Origin: Acidipila sp. EB88
GTDB taxonomy: Bacteria > Acidobacteriota > Terriglobia > Terriglobales > Acidobacteriaceae
Length of the DNA stretch: 64,000 nt
Direction of reading: 5' to 3'
NCBI RefSeq assembly: GCF_003858395.1
Contig: NZ_QWEV01000005.1
Location: 682,001 to 746,000 of the forward strand
Shown here: positions 1-7,934 of the stretch, in pieces
Layout of the letters: each line of letters starts with the position of its first letter
How positions within the stretch are numbered: the first letter of the stretch is position 1
The notes under the pieces: model-generated
What the model saw: the letters and a program-made list of their open reading frames with translations, nothing else
What the model was told of the DNA's origin: nothing
Databases searched by the model: none
Translations under genes and position numbers: made by a program

Positions 1-1068
1 GCAATCCACAGCCGCGATGCCGCCGAACTCCCGCAGGCCGACCTCCATCGCGACTATCCCGGCGCCACCCTCGCACCCACCTACTTCGACGTGCACATCC
101 ACGGCTGCTGCGGGCACGACGTCATGGAAGGCACCGCCGAAGCCGTCGAGACCGTGAACCGCTTCCTGCCCAAACACGGCGTTGGCGCCTACCTGCCCAC
201 CACCATGACCGCGCCGAAAGACGTGATCCTGCGCGGCCTCGCCGGTCTTGCCAGGGTGCTCGCCGCACCGACTGCCCCGGGCCAGGCCCGTCCGCTCGGC
301 CTCCATTTCGAAGGCCCGTTTCTCTCGCACAGCAAGCGCGGCGCTCACCCCACGCGCGATCTGCTCGCGCCCTCCATCGCCTTCTTCGACGCCATGTGGC
401 AGGCTGCGGAGGGCCACGTGCGCCTCATGACTGTCGCCCCTGAGCTGCCCGGCGCGCTCGAGCTCATCACTCATGCCACGAGCCGGGGCGTGCGCGTTTC
501 CATAGGCCACAGTGACGGCTCGTCCGCGGACGCCCATGCCGCCATAGCCGCCGGTGCCGTCTCCGCCACCCACACATTCAACGCCATGCGCCGCCTCGAC
601 CACCGCGAACCCGGTCTGCTCGGCGCCGTGCTCTCCTCGGACGCACTCTACGCAGAGCTCGTTTGCGACGGCATCCACGTCGACCCCGCCGTGGTGCAGC
701 TCTTCGCGCGTGCCAAGCCCGCCGACCGCGCCATCCTGATCACCGACGCCATGTCCGCCGCCGGCATGCCCGACGGCAACTACAAGCTGGGCGAGCTCGA
801 CGTGCGCGTCACCGCAGGCCGCGCCGTTACCGGCGACGACACCCTCGCTGGCTCCACACTCACCCTCGAGAACGGCGTGCGCAACTACGCCCAGTTCGCC
901 AACGTGCCGCTCCCCCAGGCTGCCCGCGCCGCCAGCAGCAACCCCGCCCACATGGCAGGCTTCGCCGACTCCATCGGCGCACTGACCATCGGGCGCTTCG
1001 CGGACTTCAACGTCCTGTCCGCCTCAGGCGCCCTCGAAGCCACATACCTCGGCGGCATAGCGGTCTAG
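1..1068 (+). CDS. nagA: N-acetylglucosamine-6-phosphate deacetylase, 5' end outside window
   Basis: Deacetylates N-acetylglucosamine-6-phosphate to glucosamine-6-phosphate in the cytoplasm during amino-sugar and peptidoglycan recycling. The reading frame is open from base 1, so the gene starts upstream of the window. The visible part reads FDVHIHGCCGHDVMEG, the NagA metal-site segment at the start of the amidohydrolase barrel. It continues with LHFEGPF, GHSDGSS, THTFNAMRRLDHREPG and ITDAMSAAGMPDG, all typical NagA blocks, and ends with an amidohydrolase tail (IGRFADFNVL). About 355 residues are visible of a usual 380 or so, so little is missing. A GTG at 91 lies inside the conserved barrel and is not the start. 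A hairpin terminator and a paired-hairpin repeat follow the stop. Confidence 0.93.
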   Translation, partial: AIHSRDAAELPQADLHRDYPGATLAPTYFDVHIHGCCGHDVMEGTAEAVETVNRFLPKHGVGAYLPTTMTAPKDVILRGLAGLARVLAAPTAPGQARPLGLHFEGPFLSHSKRGAHPTRDLLAPSIAFFDAMWQAAEGHVRLMTVAPELPGALELITHATSRGVRVSIGHSDGSSADAHAAIAAGAVSATHTFNAMRRLDHREPGLLGAVLSSDALYAELVCDGIHVDPAVVQLFARAKPADRAILITDAMSAAGMPDGNYKLGELDVRVTAGRAVTGDDTLAGSTLTLENGVRNYAQFANVPLPQAARAASSNPAHMAGFADSIGALTIGRFADFNVLSASGALEATYLGGIAV

Positions 1069-1070
1069 CG

Positions 1071-1103
1071 AAACCCCTACGCGGGAGGCGGCCACTCCGT
1101 GGC
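1071..1103 (+). repeat. Paired-hairpin 3' element, copy A1
   Basis: Two adjacent small dyads start two bases after the nagA stop: a CCCCTACGCGGG-type arm, then GCCACTCCGTGGC (1091-1103). It belongs to the family also found at 1186-1225, 55848-55890, 56663-56703 and 57696-57728. Like A5, it carries the GCCAC..GTGGC version of the second hairpin. Confidence 0.55.
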
Positions 1104-1124
1104 GTATACACCTTAGACGCGAGT

Positions 1125-1168
1125 GCCTGAAAACTCTCCGGGTGAACCTCTCCGGAGAGCCTTCAGGC
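1125..1168 (+). terminator. Hairpin terminator between convergent nagA and phosphodiesterase genes
   Basis: The arms 1125-1141 (GCCTGAAAACTCTCCGG) and 1152-1168 (CCGGAGAGCCTTCAGGC) pair over 17 positions with a two-base internal mismatch and a 10-base loop. A T-rich stretch (CTTTGTTCTTAG) follows on the plus strand. Confidence 0.65.
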
Positions 1169-1185
1169 CTTTGTTCTTAGCATTT

Positions 1186-1225
1186 ACACGTCCCGAAGGG
1201 ACCGCGAGCCGCGTAGGCGGTTTGG
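1186..1225 (-). repeat. Paired-hairpin 3' element, copy A2
   Basis: Read on the minus strand, this begins five bases after the stop of the phosphodiesterase gene. It contains AAACCGCCTACGCGGCT and then GTCCCTTCGGGAC, a perfect 5-bp stem with a TTC loop. Copies A3 and A4 are nearly identical. Confidence 0.65.
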
Positions 1226-1230
1226 CTTGT

Positions 1231-2565
1231 CTAATGCTTCAACGCCGGCGCCAGCACGTTCGCACTGCCATCCACCGGTGGCGCTTCCAGTCCCAGTATC
1301 TCGGCAATAAACGGGTACACATTCACATTCTCGAATGGCTTCAAGGCAATGCCTGCGCGCACGTCCGGGCCTTCAGCGAAGAAGATCGCACGCATCTCCT
1401 TGAACTGCGCCGGGTCATACCCGTGCGAGCCGGCGTTGGGCGCGTGGTCCGGTTTGCCTGACTCGGGCGCAGCGGCGCGAATCGCAACCGGCGCGGTCGG
1501 CACGATCACCGGGTCGCCCTCGCGCGGATTGCTGTTGTAGTGCAGTTCCTTGGGCACATCCGCGCGACGGTACACCTTGAAGTCGGGGTTCGCGATCTTG
1601 AGTGCGCTGTACAGCTTCTGCGCCTCGGCCTCGTTCTCCGGGTATAGCAGCGACCCCGCTGTATGCACCTGCGACGGATCGGAAACATCCGCATACGTGC
1701 TGAGGTTGATCCAGTCTCCTTCGGTCTTGATCATGCCGTGGTCGCTCACCACCACCAGGTCGACCGGCAGGTGCAGCGCGGCAATCCCCGTTCTCAGCCG
1801 GGCGATCATGCTGTCGAGCGACTTCACCGCGGCCGCAGTCTCGGGCGCATCCGGCCCGAACGAGTGCCCGGCATGGTCCACATCGGCAAAGTAAAGCGTC
1901 ACAAAATGGGGTCGCTGCGCCTCGGGCAGCTTCAGCCACGCAAGCACCTGGTCCACGCGGTCCGGGTTAGGCAGCTTGTCGTCGTAATGCAGGTAAAACG
2001 AAGGCCGCACACCATCGATCGCCGCTTCGGAGCCGGGCCAGAAGAAGCACGCGGCCCGCATTCCCTGCTGCTCCGCCAGCACCCACAGCGGCGTGCCGCC
2101 GTACCAGCTGCCATCGCCGTTCGTCTTTGAATCGCTGTAGCGGTAATGCCGGGCGTGGTCCTCGCTCAGGAAGTCCATGGCCACGATGCCGTGATGCTCC
2201 GGGTACAGCCCGGTCACCAGTGTGTAGTGGTTAGGAAACGTCACCGACGGATACGAAGGAATCATCCCCTCGGGCGCGCTGGCCCCATCCTTCGCCATCG
2301 CGAGCAGGTGCGTTGCCTTGTACTTCGTCGCGTAGTCCCACCGAAAGCCGTCAAGCGACACCAGGATCACGTAGTGCTTGCCCTGCTGCACCAGCGCGTT
2401 CGGTCCATGGTCCACCGCAATCACGGCGCTCGCCGCAACGCCCCCTGGCAACGCAGTCTGCGCACCGCCAACGCTCCAGCCCAACATCGACGCCAGCAGC
2501 GCCACAACGCCGGCCCGCGCCACAACTGCTCCGCGCACCTTCAGCGCCTTTTTCCAACTCTGCAC
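1231..2565 (-). CDS. Exported nucleotide pyrophosphatase/phosphodiesterase family protein (alkaline phosphatase superfamily)
   Basis: A 444-residue protein that should hydrolyse phosphodiester or pyrophosphate bonds outside the cytoplasm. Residues 1-36 look like a signal peptide. The NPP metal and nucleophile sites are present: SLDGFRWD with Asp72, and PSVTFPNHYTLVTGLYPEHHG with Thr109 as nucleophile and Asn112. Further metal ligands appear in DVDHAGHSFGPD, VVVSDHGM and AGSHGYD. The length fits bacterial ectonucleotide pyrophosphatases. The GTG start is supported by AAGGAG nine bases upstream. The substrate (nucleotides, phospholipid head groups or phosphonates) cannot be read from the sequence. 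It is convergent with nagA. Confidence 0.85.
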   Translation of the reverse strand: MQSWKKALKVRGAVVARAGVVALLASMLGWSVGGAQTALPGGVAASAVIAVDHGPNALVQQGKHYVILVSLDGFRWDYATKYKATHLLAMAKDGASAPEGMIPSYPSVTFPNHYTLVTGLYPEHHGIVAMDFLSEDHARHYRYSDSKTNGDGSWYGGTPLWVLAEQQGMRAACFFWPGSEAAIDGVRPSFYLHYDDKLPNPDRVDQVLAWLKLPEAQRPHFVTLYFADVDHAGHSFGPDAPETAAAVKSLDSMIARLRTGIAALHLPVDLVVVSDHGMIKTEGDWINLSTYADVSDPSQVHTAGSLLYPENEAEAQKLYSALKIANPDFKVYRRADVPKELHYNSNPREGDPVIVPTAPVAIRAAAPESGKPDHAPNAGSHGYDPAQFKEMRAIFFAEGPDVRAGIALKPFENVNVYPFIAEILGLEAPPVDGSANVLAPALKH

Positions 2566-2625
2566 GCTTCACTACTCCTTGAACCCTTGCGACCCTTTGC
2601 CGCACGAACCGCTGCAACACGCTGC

Positions 2626-3201
2626 TCAGCGGGCGAGCAGCCCCATCGCAGCAACCACTACGCCGACCGCTCCAAAAACCATGCCCATCACCCAGTACGT
2701 GCGCAAACGCGTCAGCAGCGTAATCGAGGTGATCACCAGGCCGATCTCGAGCAGTGCCTCGCTCAGGTCAAAGTGCGTGGCCTTCTTTTCCGCCCCCTCG
2801 ACCTTCTCCTCGAAACCTCGCGCGACTTCCTGCTCGTGGTCCAGGTCGCTGCCCCACTTCGACATGTGCGCCTTGTACATCGCAAGCGTGGCCGAAGCAT
2901 CCGCCTTGTCCCGCAGCGCCACGCTACCCAGCAGGTCCACCGCAAGCTGTGTTTCGTTCTGCCGGATCTTTTTCGCCTGGTAAAGTCCCCATTGGTCGCT
3001 GGCCCGTGCCTGCATCAGCACTGCCTCGGTGTGGGTGCGGTGCCCCAGCACCGTCACCACGGCGACCAGCACCGCCAGCACGCTCATTGAAAAGCTCACT
3101 GGCCGCAGGCTTTTGCCGTGCGCCTCAGAAGCCGCTTCGTGCTCGGCCTCTAGCGCGTGTTCATGCTGCTCGTGCAGTTCCTGTACTTCGTTGGCTTCCA
3201 T
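2626..3201 (-). CDS. DUF4337 membrane protein
   Basis: This 191-residue protein has a Glu/His-rich N-terminus, one membrane segment near residues 36-53, a central charged alpha-helical part with QASDQWGLYQAKKIRQNE, and two further hydrophobic segments near the C-terminus (about 148-190). That layout, and the ASDQW...YQAKxI signature, match the DUF4337 family, whose function is unknown. It sits upstream of the phosphodiesterase gene on the same strand with a 60-base gap, so the two may be co-transcribed. The ATG start has a weak AGG-type ribosome site six bases upstream. Confidence 0.75.
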   Translation of the reverse strand: MEANEVQELHEQHEHALEAEHEAASEAHGKSLRPVSFSMSVLAVLVAVVTVLGHRTHTEAVLMQARASDQWGLYQAKKIRQNETQLAVDLLGSVALRDKADASATLAMYKAHMSKWGSDLDHEQEVARGFEEKVEGAEKKATHFDLSEALLEIGLVITSITLLTRLRTYWVMGMVFGAVGVVVAAMGLLAR

Positions 3202-3270
3202 CGTGGCCTATTCTAAGGCCGTCCGATGGCGCCTGCATCAAGGTGCCGGGGCGTTCTCGGCCTCCGCGGC

Positions 3271-3306
3271 AAAAAAAGAAGGCGCTGGACAGGAACCCAG
3301 CGCCTT
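3271..3306 (-). terminator. Rho-independent terminator of the ferritin-like operon
   Basis: On the minus strand, AAGGCGCTGG (3306-3297) pairs with CCAGCGCCTT (3288-3279) and is followed by a run of T (complement of 3271-3277). It lies about 30 bases past the stop at 3335. Confidence 0.85.
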
Positions 3307-3334
3307 TCGGTGAAACCTGTGGCGGAACGATCGG

Positions 3335-4291
3335 CTACTTGATCGTTCCGTTCATGCCTTGTGGGAAGAACAGCCCCGGCGTGGATGCTGAACCGCCGTA
3401 CACGATGTTGAGCACCTCGGTCGTGGTGCGGCCCACGACGATCGCCGTCGATGGGTCCACGTCCACAACAGTCGAGCCCGTCTGGCCGCCCACGGCTGCG
3501 ACTGCGTAAGTCGTCACACCCGTGTCGAAGTTCGACGTGGTCTTGCCCGGCGTTTGCGGGTTGCTCAGTGACTGGCGCAGGGCTGCGATCGTCCCTGAAA
3601 GTGCTTGCCCGGTTGCACCGCCCGTGAAGATCAGCGTGCGAACGATGCCTGCGTGGTACGCCTCGACCGCGTGGATCCCCAGTGCTGCGGAAAGATACGC
3701 CGAGCTCGCGATCGACGGCGCCGCCCCGAGGTAAGCAGACACACCCACGTCCTCGAAGATGTACGCGCCGAACAGGAAGTCCGCTTCGCTGGCAAATGGG
3801 TCGAAGTTAGGAACTCCGATCAGACCGCCCAGCGTAGCGAAGCTGGTCATCAGGTCGATGTTGGGCATCTGCACCGCGGCATTTGCACCACTGGCGTTCA
3901 GCGCGCTCTGCAGGAAAGCCACATGGTTGCGCTCTTCCTTGGCCGTCTCCATGGCGAACGCCTGGATCGGGCCACCCGCGGTGAAGGGCACCATGGGGTT
4001 CGCCTTGATGTTGACCGAACCACCAGCGGCACCAGCGCCGCTGGTGATCACGCCGCCAGAGGCGGTGATGCTCGCGCCCGTGGTCGCGTAAGTGTAGAAC
4101 TGCGCCTCGAGAAATTCGAGGTTCAGTGCGAAGTTAAGAATGGCGGGGTCCGAGGTCGCGGCGGCTGCCTGCGCGCGGGCGCCACGCGAAAGGGCAAGGC
4201 CGGCCAGCGCCGCACCACCCATCACCAGGGCTTTGCGTCGGCTGCTGATGCTTGATTCCTCTGCTTGCTGCATGTCTTCAATGTGTTCCAT
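3335..4291 (-). CDS. Tat-exported ferritin-like domain protein, second gene of pair
   Basis: This 318-residue exported protein has a ferritin-like four-helix-bundle domain. The N-terminus has a twin-arginine signal (SSRRKALVMGGAALAGLALS) ending in ARAQA. The conserved core starts at ILNFALNLEFLEAQFYTYATTG and continues with a FAMETAKEERNHVAFLQ helix and AVEAYHAGIVRTLIF, giving Glu and His residues suited to a metal site. The ATG at 4291 is chosen over a TTG at 4315 because AGGAG lies five bases upstream. It is a paralogue of the next gene, 30 bases away, and likely shares its transcript. Similar proteins are called desiccation-associated or ferritin_2. A role in iron binding or oxidative protection is inference. 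Confidence 0.85.
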   Translation of the reverse strand: MEHIEDMQQAEESSISSRRKALVMGGAALAGLALSRGARAQAAAATSDPAILNFALNLEFLEAQFYTYATTGASITASGGVITSGAGAAGGSVNIKANPMVPFTAGGPIQAFAMETAKEERNHVAFLQSALNASGANAAVQMPNIDLMTSFATLGGLIGVPNFDPFASEADFLFGAYIFEDVGVSAYLGAAPSIASSAYLSAALGIHAVEAYHAGIVRTLIFTGGATGQALSGTIAALRQSLSNPQTPGKTTSNFDTGVTTYAVAAVGGQTGSTVVDVDPSTAIVVGRTTTEVLNIVYGGSASTPGLFFPQGMNGTIK

Positions 4292-4321
4292 AACTACTCC
4301 TGTAAGCGTATGCAACAGTTC

Positions 4322-5287
4322 TTAGGAAGCGGACGCGACAATCGTGCCGGTCATGCCGTTGGGATAGAAGCCGCCCTTGGTCACAACGCCCGCGGTGGCT
4401 CCCAGGTACACAATGTGCAGGACCTGGTCCGTGGTACGCGCGTAGCCAACCGAGGTGTTCGGGTCTGCCGGCACCAGCGTGCTCGAAGAGGGTGCGACCT
4501 CGGCGCTCAATGCGCCCGTGGCTACTGAACTCGCCGCGCCGCGCAAAGCCGAGATCTGGTCAGCAGCCGTGAGAGTGGCTCCGCCTAACGCCACGATCAG
4601 CGAACGCACCAGGCCTGCGTGATACGCCTCGACCGCGACAATGCCGCCGGCTGCCGGCAACACGGCCGTTTTGTTGGTGATCAGCGGGGCCGCGCCGTTG
4701 TAGGCCGTGACGCCCACGTCCTCGAAGATGAAAGCGCCCAGCAGGAAGCTGTTCTCATCCGCAAACGGATTGAACGACGACGCATTAGCAACGCCCGCAG
4801 CCGTGGCAGCCGCGATGAAGGAAGCCTGCAGATCGATCGCGGGACGGTCCGCAGGGGTGCCGCCAAGCGCGGTGATCGTAGCGCGCAACTCCTGCACGTG
4901 CAGCTGCTCGTGACCGGCGATCTCCACTGCGTATTCCTGGATGGAAGGCGTCTGGAACGGCACGGCCGTGGTCCCACCGGTCACTGCGCCCGGCGCGGTG
5001 CCAATGTCGGCAGCGGCAAGACCGGCGCCCGTCACGGCACGCAGGTAAAACTCTGCTTCCAGGTACTCCAGGTTCAGCGCGAAATTCAGAATCGCGATGT
5101 CTGTCGCTTCTGCGTTAGGCGCTGCCGTGGTAGTAGGAGCAGCGGTGGTCGTCGCGTTGGAGCTGTCATCACTGCCGCAGCCCGATGCGAACGCGACCGC
5201 AGCCGTCGCTCCCATACCCGCACTCACGCCGGTAATAAACTTCCGTCGCGATACTTTATTCCGCAATATCAGATTCGCTGTGTCCAT
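4322..5287 (-). CDS. Tat-exported ferritin-like lipoprotein, first gene of pair
   Basis: A 321-residue paralogue of the downstream gene, with the same core (ILNFALNLEYLEAEFYLRAVTG, VEIAGHEQLHVQELRATI, VEAYHAGLVRSLIV). The N-terminus combines a twin-arginine motif (SRRKFITGVSAG) with a lipobox-like FASGC, then a Thr/Ala-rich linker (residues 45-60). It is therefore probably a Tat-exported lipoprotein on the outer face of the membrane. A terminator-like hairpin and a candidate ECF promoter lie upstream, between it and the anti-sigma gene. The family link is well supported; metal content and function are not known. Confidence 0.85.
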   Translation of the reverse strand: MDTANLILRNKVSRRKFITGVSAGMGATAAVAFASGCGSDDSSNATTTAAPTTTAAPNAEATDIAILNFALNLEYLEAEFYLRAVTGAGLAAADIGTAPGAVTGGTTAVPFQTPSIQEYAVEIAGHEQLHVQELRATITALGGTPADRPAIDLQASFIAAATAAGVANASSFNPFADENSFLLGAFIFEDVGVTAYNGAAPLITNKTAVLPAAGGIVAVEAYHAGLVRSLIVALGGATLTAADQISALRGAASSVATGALSAEVAPSSSTLVPADPNTSVGYARTTDQVLHIVYLGATAGVVTKGGFYPNGMTGTIVASAS

Positions 5288-5331
5288 GGCCTTCTCTCAA
5301 ACGAGCACAATTGCTACGCGCCGTTATTTAT

Positions 5332-5359
5332 GCAACGTAGAAACCATGCCATCGGATGC
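5332..5359 (-). promoter_or_regulatory. Candidate ECF (SigK-like) promoter for the ferritin-like pair
   Basis: On the minus strand GCATCC (5359-5354) is followed after 16 bases by CGTTGC (5337-5332), about 45 bases before the ATG. The -35 resembles the CCATCC reported for mycobacterial SigK promoters. This is a by-eye match with no statistical support. Confidence 0.25.
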
Positions 5360-5372
5360 CACGGATTGTGTA

Positions 5373-5405
5373 GAAGAAGGGCGACTTTGATGGGCCGCCT
5401 TCTTC
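5373..5405 (-). terminator. Hairpin after the sigma/anti-sigma genes
   Basis: The arms GAAGAAGGCG (5405-5396, minus strand) and CGCCCTTCTTC (5383-5373) pair with one bulge. No T-run follows, so termination is possible rather than certain. It would separate the sigma operon from the ferritin-like operon. Confidence 0.45.
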
Positions 5406-5467
5406 ACTTCGGTAATCTGATAATCCGGAAATTTCTCTTGACGAGTGTTACCTGGAAATGTCGTAGC

Positions 5468-6427
5468 TCAGGCCGGTGCACCCGCGAGCACGATGGGCAT
5501 AGTGGGTGTGGCGGAACCGCCCACTGGCTCAATCGTGATCCCGAAGGCTTTCACACCCGCGCCACTTGCCAGCCGGGGCATCAGGAGGCTGGCGTTGCCA
5601 TGCGCATCCGGCGCAAACGTGCCGGCCGGCAGGGGCTTGCCCCCGTCCGCGGGGATCAGCCACAGCTCGTACACCCTGGCGCCCGGTAGTGGTGCCATGT
5701 TGCTCGCCTGCAACAGCAGCGTCCCGCTTCTTGGCTCATAGGTTGCACGCGCCCCCGGTGCCGCCGGTGCCTTGGGCAGCGCGAGGTTTACCCGCACGGC
5801 TGAAGGGTCCGACAACGCATGCAGCACGTGTTCTGCCCGGGCCGCATCCGCTTCAATCCGCGCAAACTGCGCGTTCTCCGCCGTCAACGCTCCGCGCAGG
5901 GCATCCCGGTCCTGCTTCAGCCCCGTGGCCACCACCAGCATCGCCGCGGCCGCAGCCCAGCCTGCCCACGCCACCCAGGGCAGGACTCTTGCCTTGCCGA
6001 CGGGCACAGCCGGAGCAATCCTGGCCTCGGTCGGCGAAGTTGCTGCTGCATGATCCGTTGGCATGCTTGATGCCGACCCGGCCTCGGCAAACGCAAGGCG
6101 CTGGCCGCTGCCTGCAGTGGTACCGACCCCGTCAGACTGTGCGCGCTGGTGCGCCGTCGCTACACCCGGATGCCCAGCCTGGACCCGGCTCGCTGCCGGC
6201 CCTGCTTCCATGGCTGCCACAAACCGGTCCCGCGCGCCTGCGGGCAGCGCCACCGGGGGCACCGACAATGCGTACAGCGCGAGCGACTCCCGCAGCTGGC
6301 TCAACTCACCCAGACACAGGGCGCAACCCTCCAGGTGCTCCTGCACCACGGCAACTTCCTCGCTACCGAGCAGCGACATGCTGAACAGTGCAAGATCTTC
6401 AATCGGAATGTGTGGATCGTTGTTCAT
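5468..6427 (-). CDS. Anti-sigma factor, RskA-like
   Basis: This 319-residue membrane anti-sigma factor should hold the adjacent ECF sigma factor inactive. The N-terminal part has a zinc-finger-like EHLEGCALC (His-x3-Cys-x2-Cys) in the anti-sigma domain, then a Pro/Ala-rich region. One membrane segment lies near residues 147-165 (VLPWVAWAGWAAAAAMLVV). The outside C-terminal domain has YELWLIPADGG, PAGTFAPDAHGNA and FGITIEPVGGS, the RskA/anti-sigma-K C-terminal pattern. Its ATG overlaps the stop of the sigma gene by four bases, which indicates translational coupling. The sensed signal is unknown. Confidence 0.88.
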   Translation of the reverse strand: MNNDPHIPIEDLALFSMSLLGSEEVAVVQEHLEGCALCLGELSQLRESLALYALSVPPVALPAGARDRFVAAMEAGPAASRVQAGHPGVATAHQRAQSDGVGTTAGSGQRLAFAEAGSASSMPTDHAAATSPTEARIAPAVPVGKARVLPWVAWAGWAAAAAMLVVATGLKQDRDALRGALTAENAQFARIEADAARAEHVLHALSDPSAVRVNLALPKAPAAPGARATYEPRSGTLLLQASNMAPLPGARVYELWLIPADGGKPLPAGTFAPDAHGNASLLMPRLASGAGVKAFGITIEPVGGSATPTMPIVLAGAPA

Positions 6428-6993
6428 GCCTGTGCCGCCTTTCTCAGCGTCAGCACGGCACGCCTCAGCCTGGTTTTAATCGTGCCCAGAGGGCTTTGCA
6501 GCCGCTCCGCTATTTCTGTATGACTTAGCCCGTCGAAGTACGCCAGCTGCAAAACAGTCTGCTGCTCCTCCGGCAACGCGCCAATCAACGTCCTCGCCCG
6601 CTGCAGCAGCAGGTTGTGCTCCGACTCTGACTCCACGTTCACCGGCGACAGCAGCACCACGTCTTCGGTCGACTCGGACGGACGCTTCCGTCGCAGCAGG
6701 TCGATCGCCCGGTTTCTTGCCAGCACCGCAAACCATCCGGCCAGCGTTCCCGTAAGGGACGCAGTCTCCACCGCTGGCGGTTTTCGCCAGATGCGCAGGA
6801 ATACCTCCTGCATCACATCCTCTGCTCCGGAAGGATCGCTCAGCACCCGCAAGGCGACCGCGTACACGACCGATGCGTGCCGATCGAACAGCAGGACCAT
6901 CGCCTGCTCGTCCCCTTCTCGAATCCGTCCGAGAAGCGCGCAATCGTCGGCGTTCCGGTCCTGCTCTATCGTCTCTCTTTGCATAGAACGCAC
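6424..6993 (-). CDS. ECF sigma-70 factor (SigK-like)
   Basis: At 189 residues this is the usual ECF size. Region 2 includes LFDRHASVVYAVALRVL and DVMQEVFLRIWRKPP with a following WFAVLARNRAIDLLRRKR; region 4 has ALPEEQQTVLQLAYFDGLSH and a helix-turn-helix ending in GTIKTRLRRAV. It directs RNA polymerase to extracytoplasmic-stress promoters and is coupled to the RskA-like anti-sigma gene. The start is either GTG at 6993 or ATG at 6984; neither has a good ribosome site. Likely targets include the two ferritin-like genes just downstream, an inference from gene order and a promoter-like sequence. Confidence 0.9.
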   Translation of the reverse strand: MRSMQRETIEQDRNADDCALLGRIREGDEQAMVLLFDRHASVVYAVALRVLSDPSGAEDVMQEVFLRIWRKPPAVETASLTGTLAGWFAVLARNRAIDLLRRKRPSESTEDVVLLSPVNVESESEHNLLLQRARTLIGALPEEQQTVLQLAYFDGLSHTEIAERLQSPLGTIKTRLRRAVLTLRKAAQA

Positions 6994-7364
6994 CAGGGTC
7001 CGGTTTGGACTTCATTCACCTTGATTTTCAACTCCGCTCGCCCGAAATGTGCCGCGCGAGATAGCGAAATATCGCAGCCCAAGCCTACACCGCAGCGTTC
7101 TTTCCGACGAGCGGGCTCAGCATAAATCCAGGCGGCAGCACTGCGAAAACCTGGGCGGCTGCCCGCCTCACGGTGCCCGGGCGTCCCTTGTGTTTTCATC
7201 AGGGAAAGCTCCTGCGTTGCGCCTCGCATCCCAGGAGCAGCGAGCACGCCACTGGGACCATTGGAACCACCGGCGACCACCCGGCGACCACCCTGACACC
7301 AGCCTGCCGGCTCAGGCTCCACCAGGCCGGGCCACGCATCTCTGGGGAGAAGGAGGAGCAAAGC
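6994..7364. other. Divergent intergenic region, about 370 bases
   Basis: This lies between the divergent sigma gene and the Cys-rich secreted protein gene. Open frames run through it on both strands but lack ribosome sites and recognisable protein. Promoters for both sides should be here; none is clear by eye. Confidence 0.5.
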
Positions 7365-7814
7365 ATGCCAGCCACCCGAGCAACGCGCCTGTGCACCTGG
7401 CTGCTGACGCTGCTTACCCTGCTTTCCTTATGGCAGCGACCCGGCTGGTCGCAGGAGTGCACCCTCGCGAAGCCCTGTTGCGCCATGCATGCCATGATGC
7501 CGCGCTCCGCTTCCTCAGCGCTCCCGCCATCCCGATCCTGCAGCCTCTGCACCGGCTGCGCGGCAGCGTCAGCCTACGCGGCCGCCGCGATGCCGGCCCA
7601 CGATCAACCGGGCATGGGGCCCTGCAACCGTGGCTGCAAGCTCACAGCAGCAGCCCTCCCCGTGCGTCCTTTTCCGCTCCACACCGACACGCCCCGGCGC
7701 ATGCCTGGCGACACTGCAATGCTCCACCCCGCCGGCCGGGGCAACGCCGCCGTGCTCCGCCTGCCACCCGGCGAGTCTGCCCACCTCGCCCCCAGGCTCA
7801 GCCTTCGCATCTAG
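7365..7814 (+). CDS. Small Cys/Met/His-rich secreted protein, unknown
   Basis: A 149-residue protein with a clear signal peptide (TWLLTLLTLLSLWQRPGWSQ). The first mature residues are ECTLAKPCCAMHAMMP, followed by CSLCTGCAA, MPAHDQPGMGPCNRGCK and a Pro/Arg-rich tail. The ATG at 7365 is chosen because GGAGAAGGAGGAGC lies just before it; the frame is open further upstream but without support. It precedes the Met/His-rich envelope protein at 7935 by about 120 bases. The spaced Cys, His and Met residues and this neighbour suggest metal (perhaps copper) handling; that is inference only, and I do not recognise the family. Confidence 0.6.
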   Translation: MPATRATRLCTWLLTLLTLLSLWQRPGWSQECTLAKPCCAMHAMMPRSASSALPPSRSCSLCTGCAAASAYAAAAMPAHDQPGMGPCNRGCKLTAAALPVRPFPLHTDTPRRMPGDTAMLHPAGRGNAAVLRLPPGESAHLAPRLSLRI

Positions 7815-7934
7815 GCAGGTCCGCGTCCGCTGTCTGCGCCTGACTGCTGCTCGCAGCAGGCAGGCACTCCTGACGATTTGTGTTTCCCGGACTCTGCCGC
7901 GCGGTCCTTGGCCGCCGACGTATGAGGCATGTGC

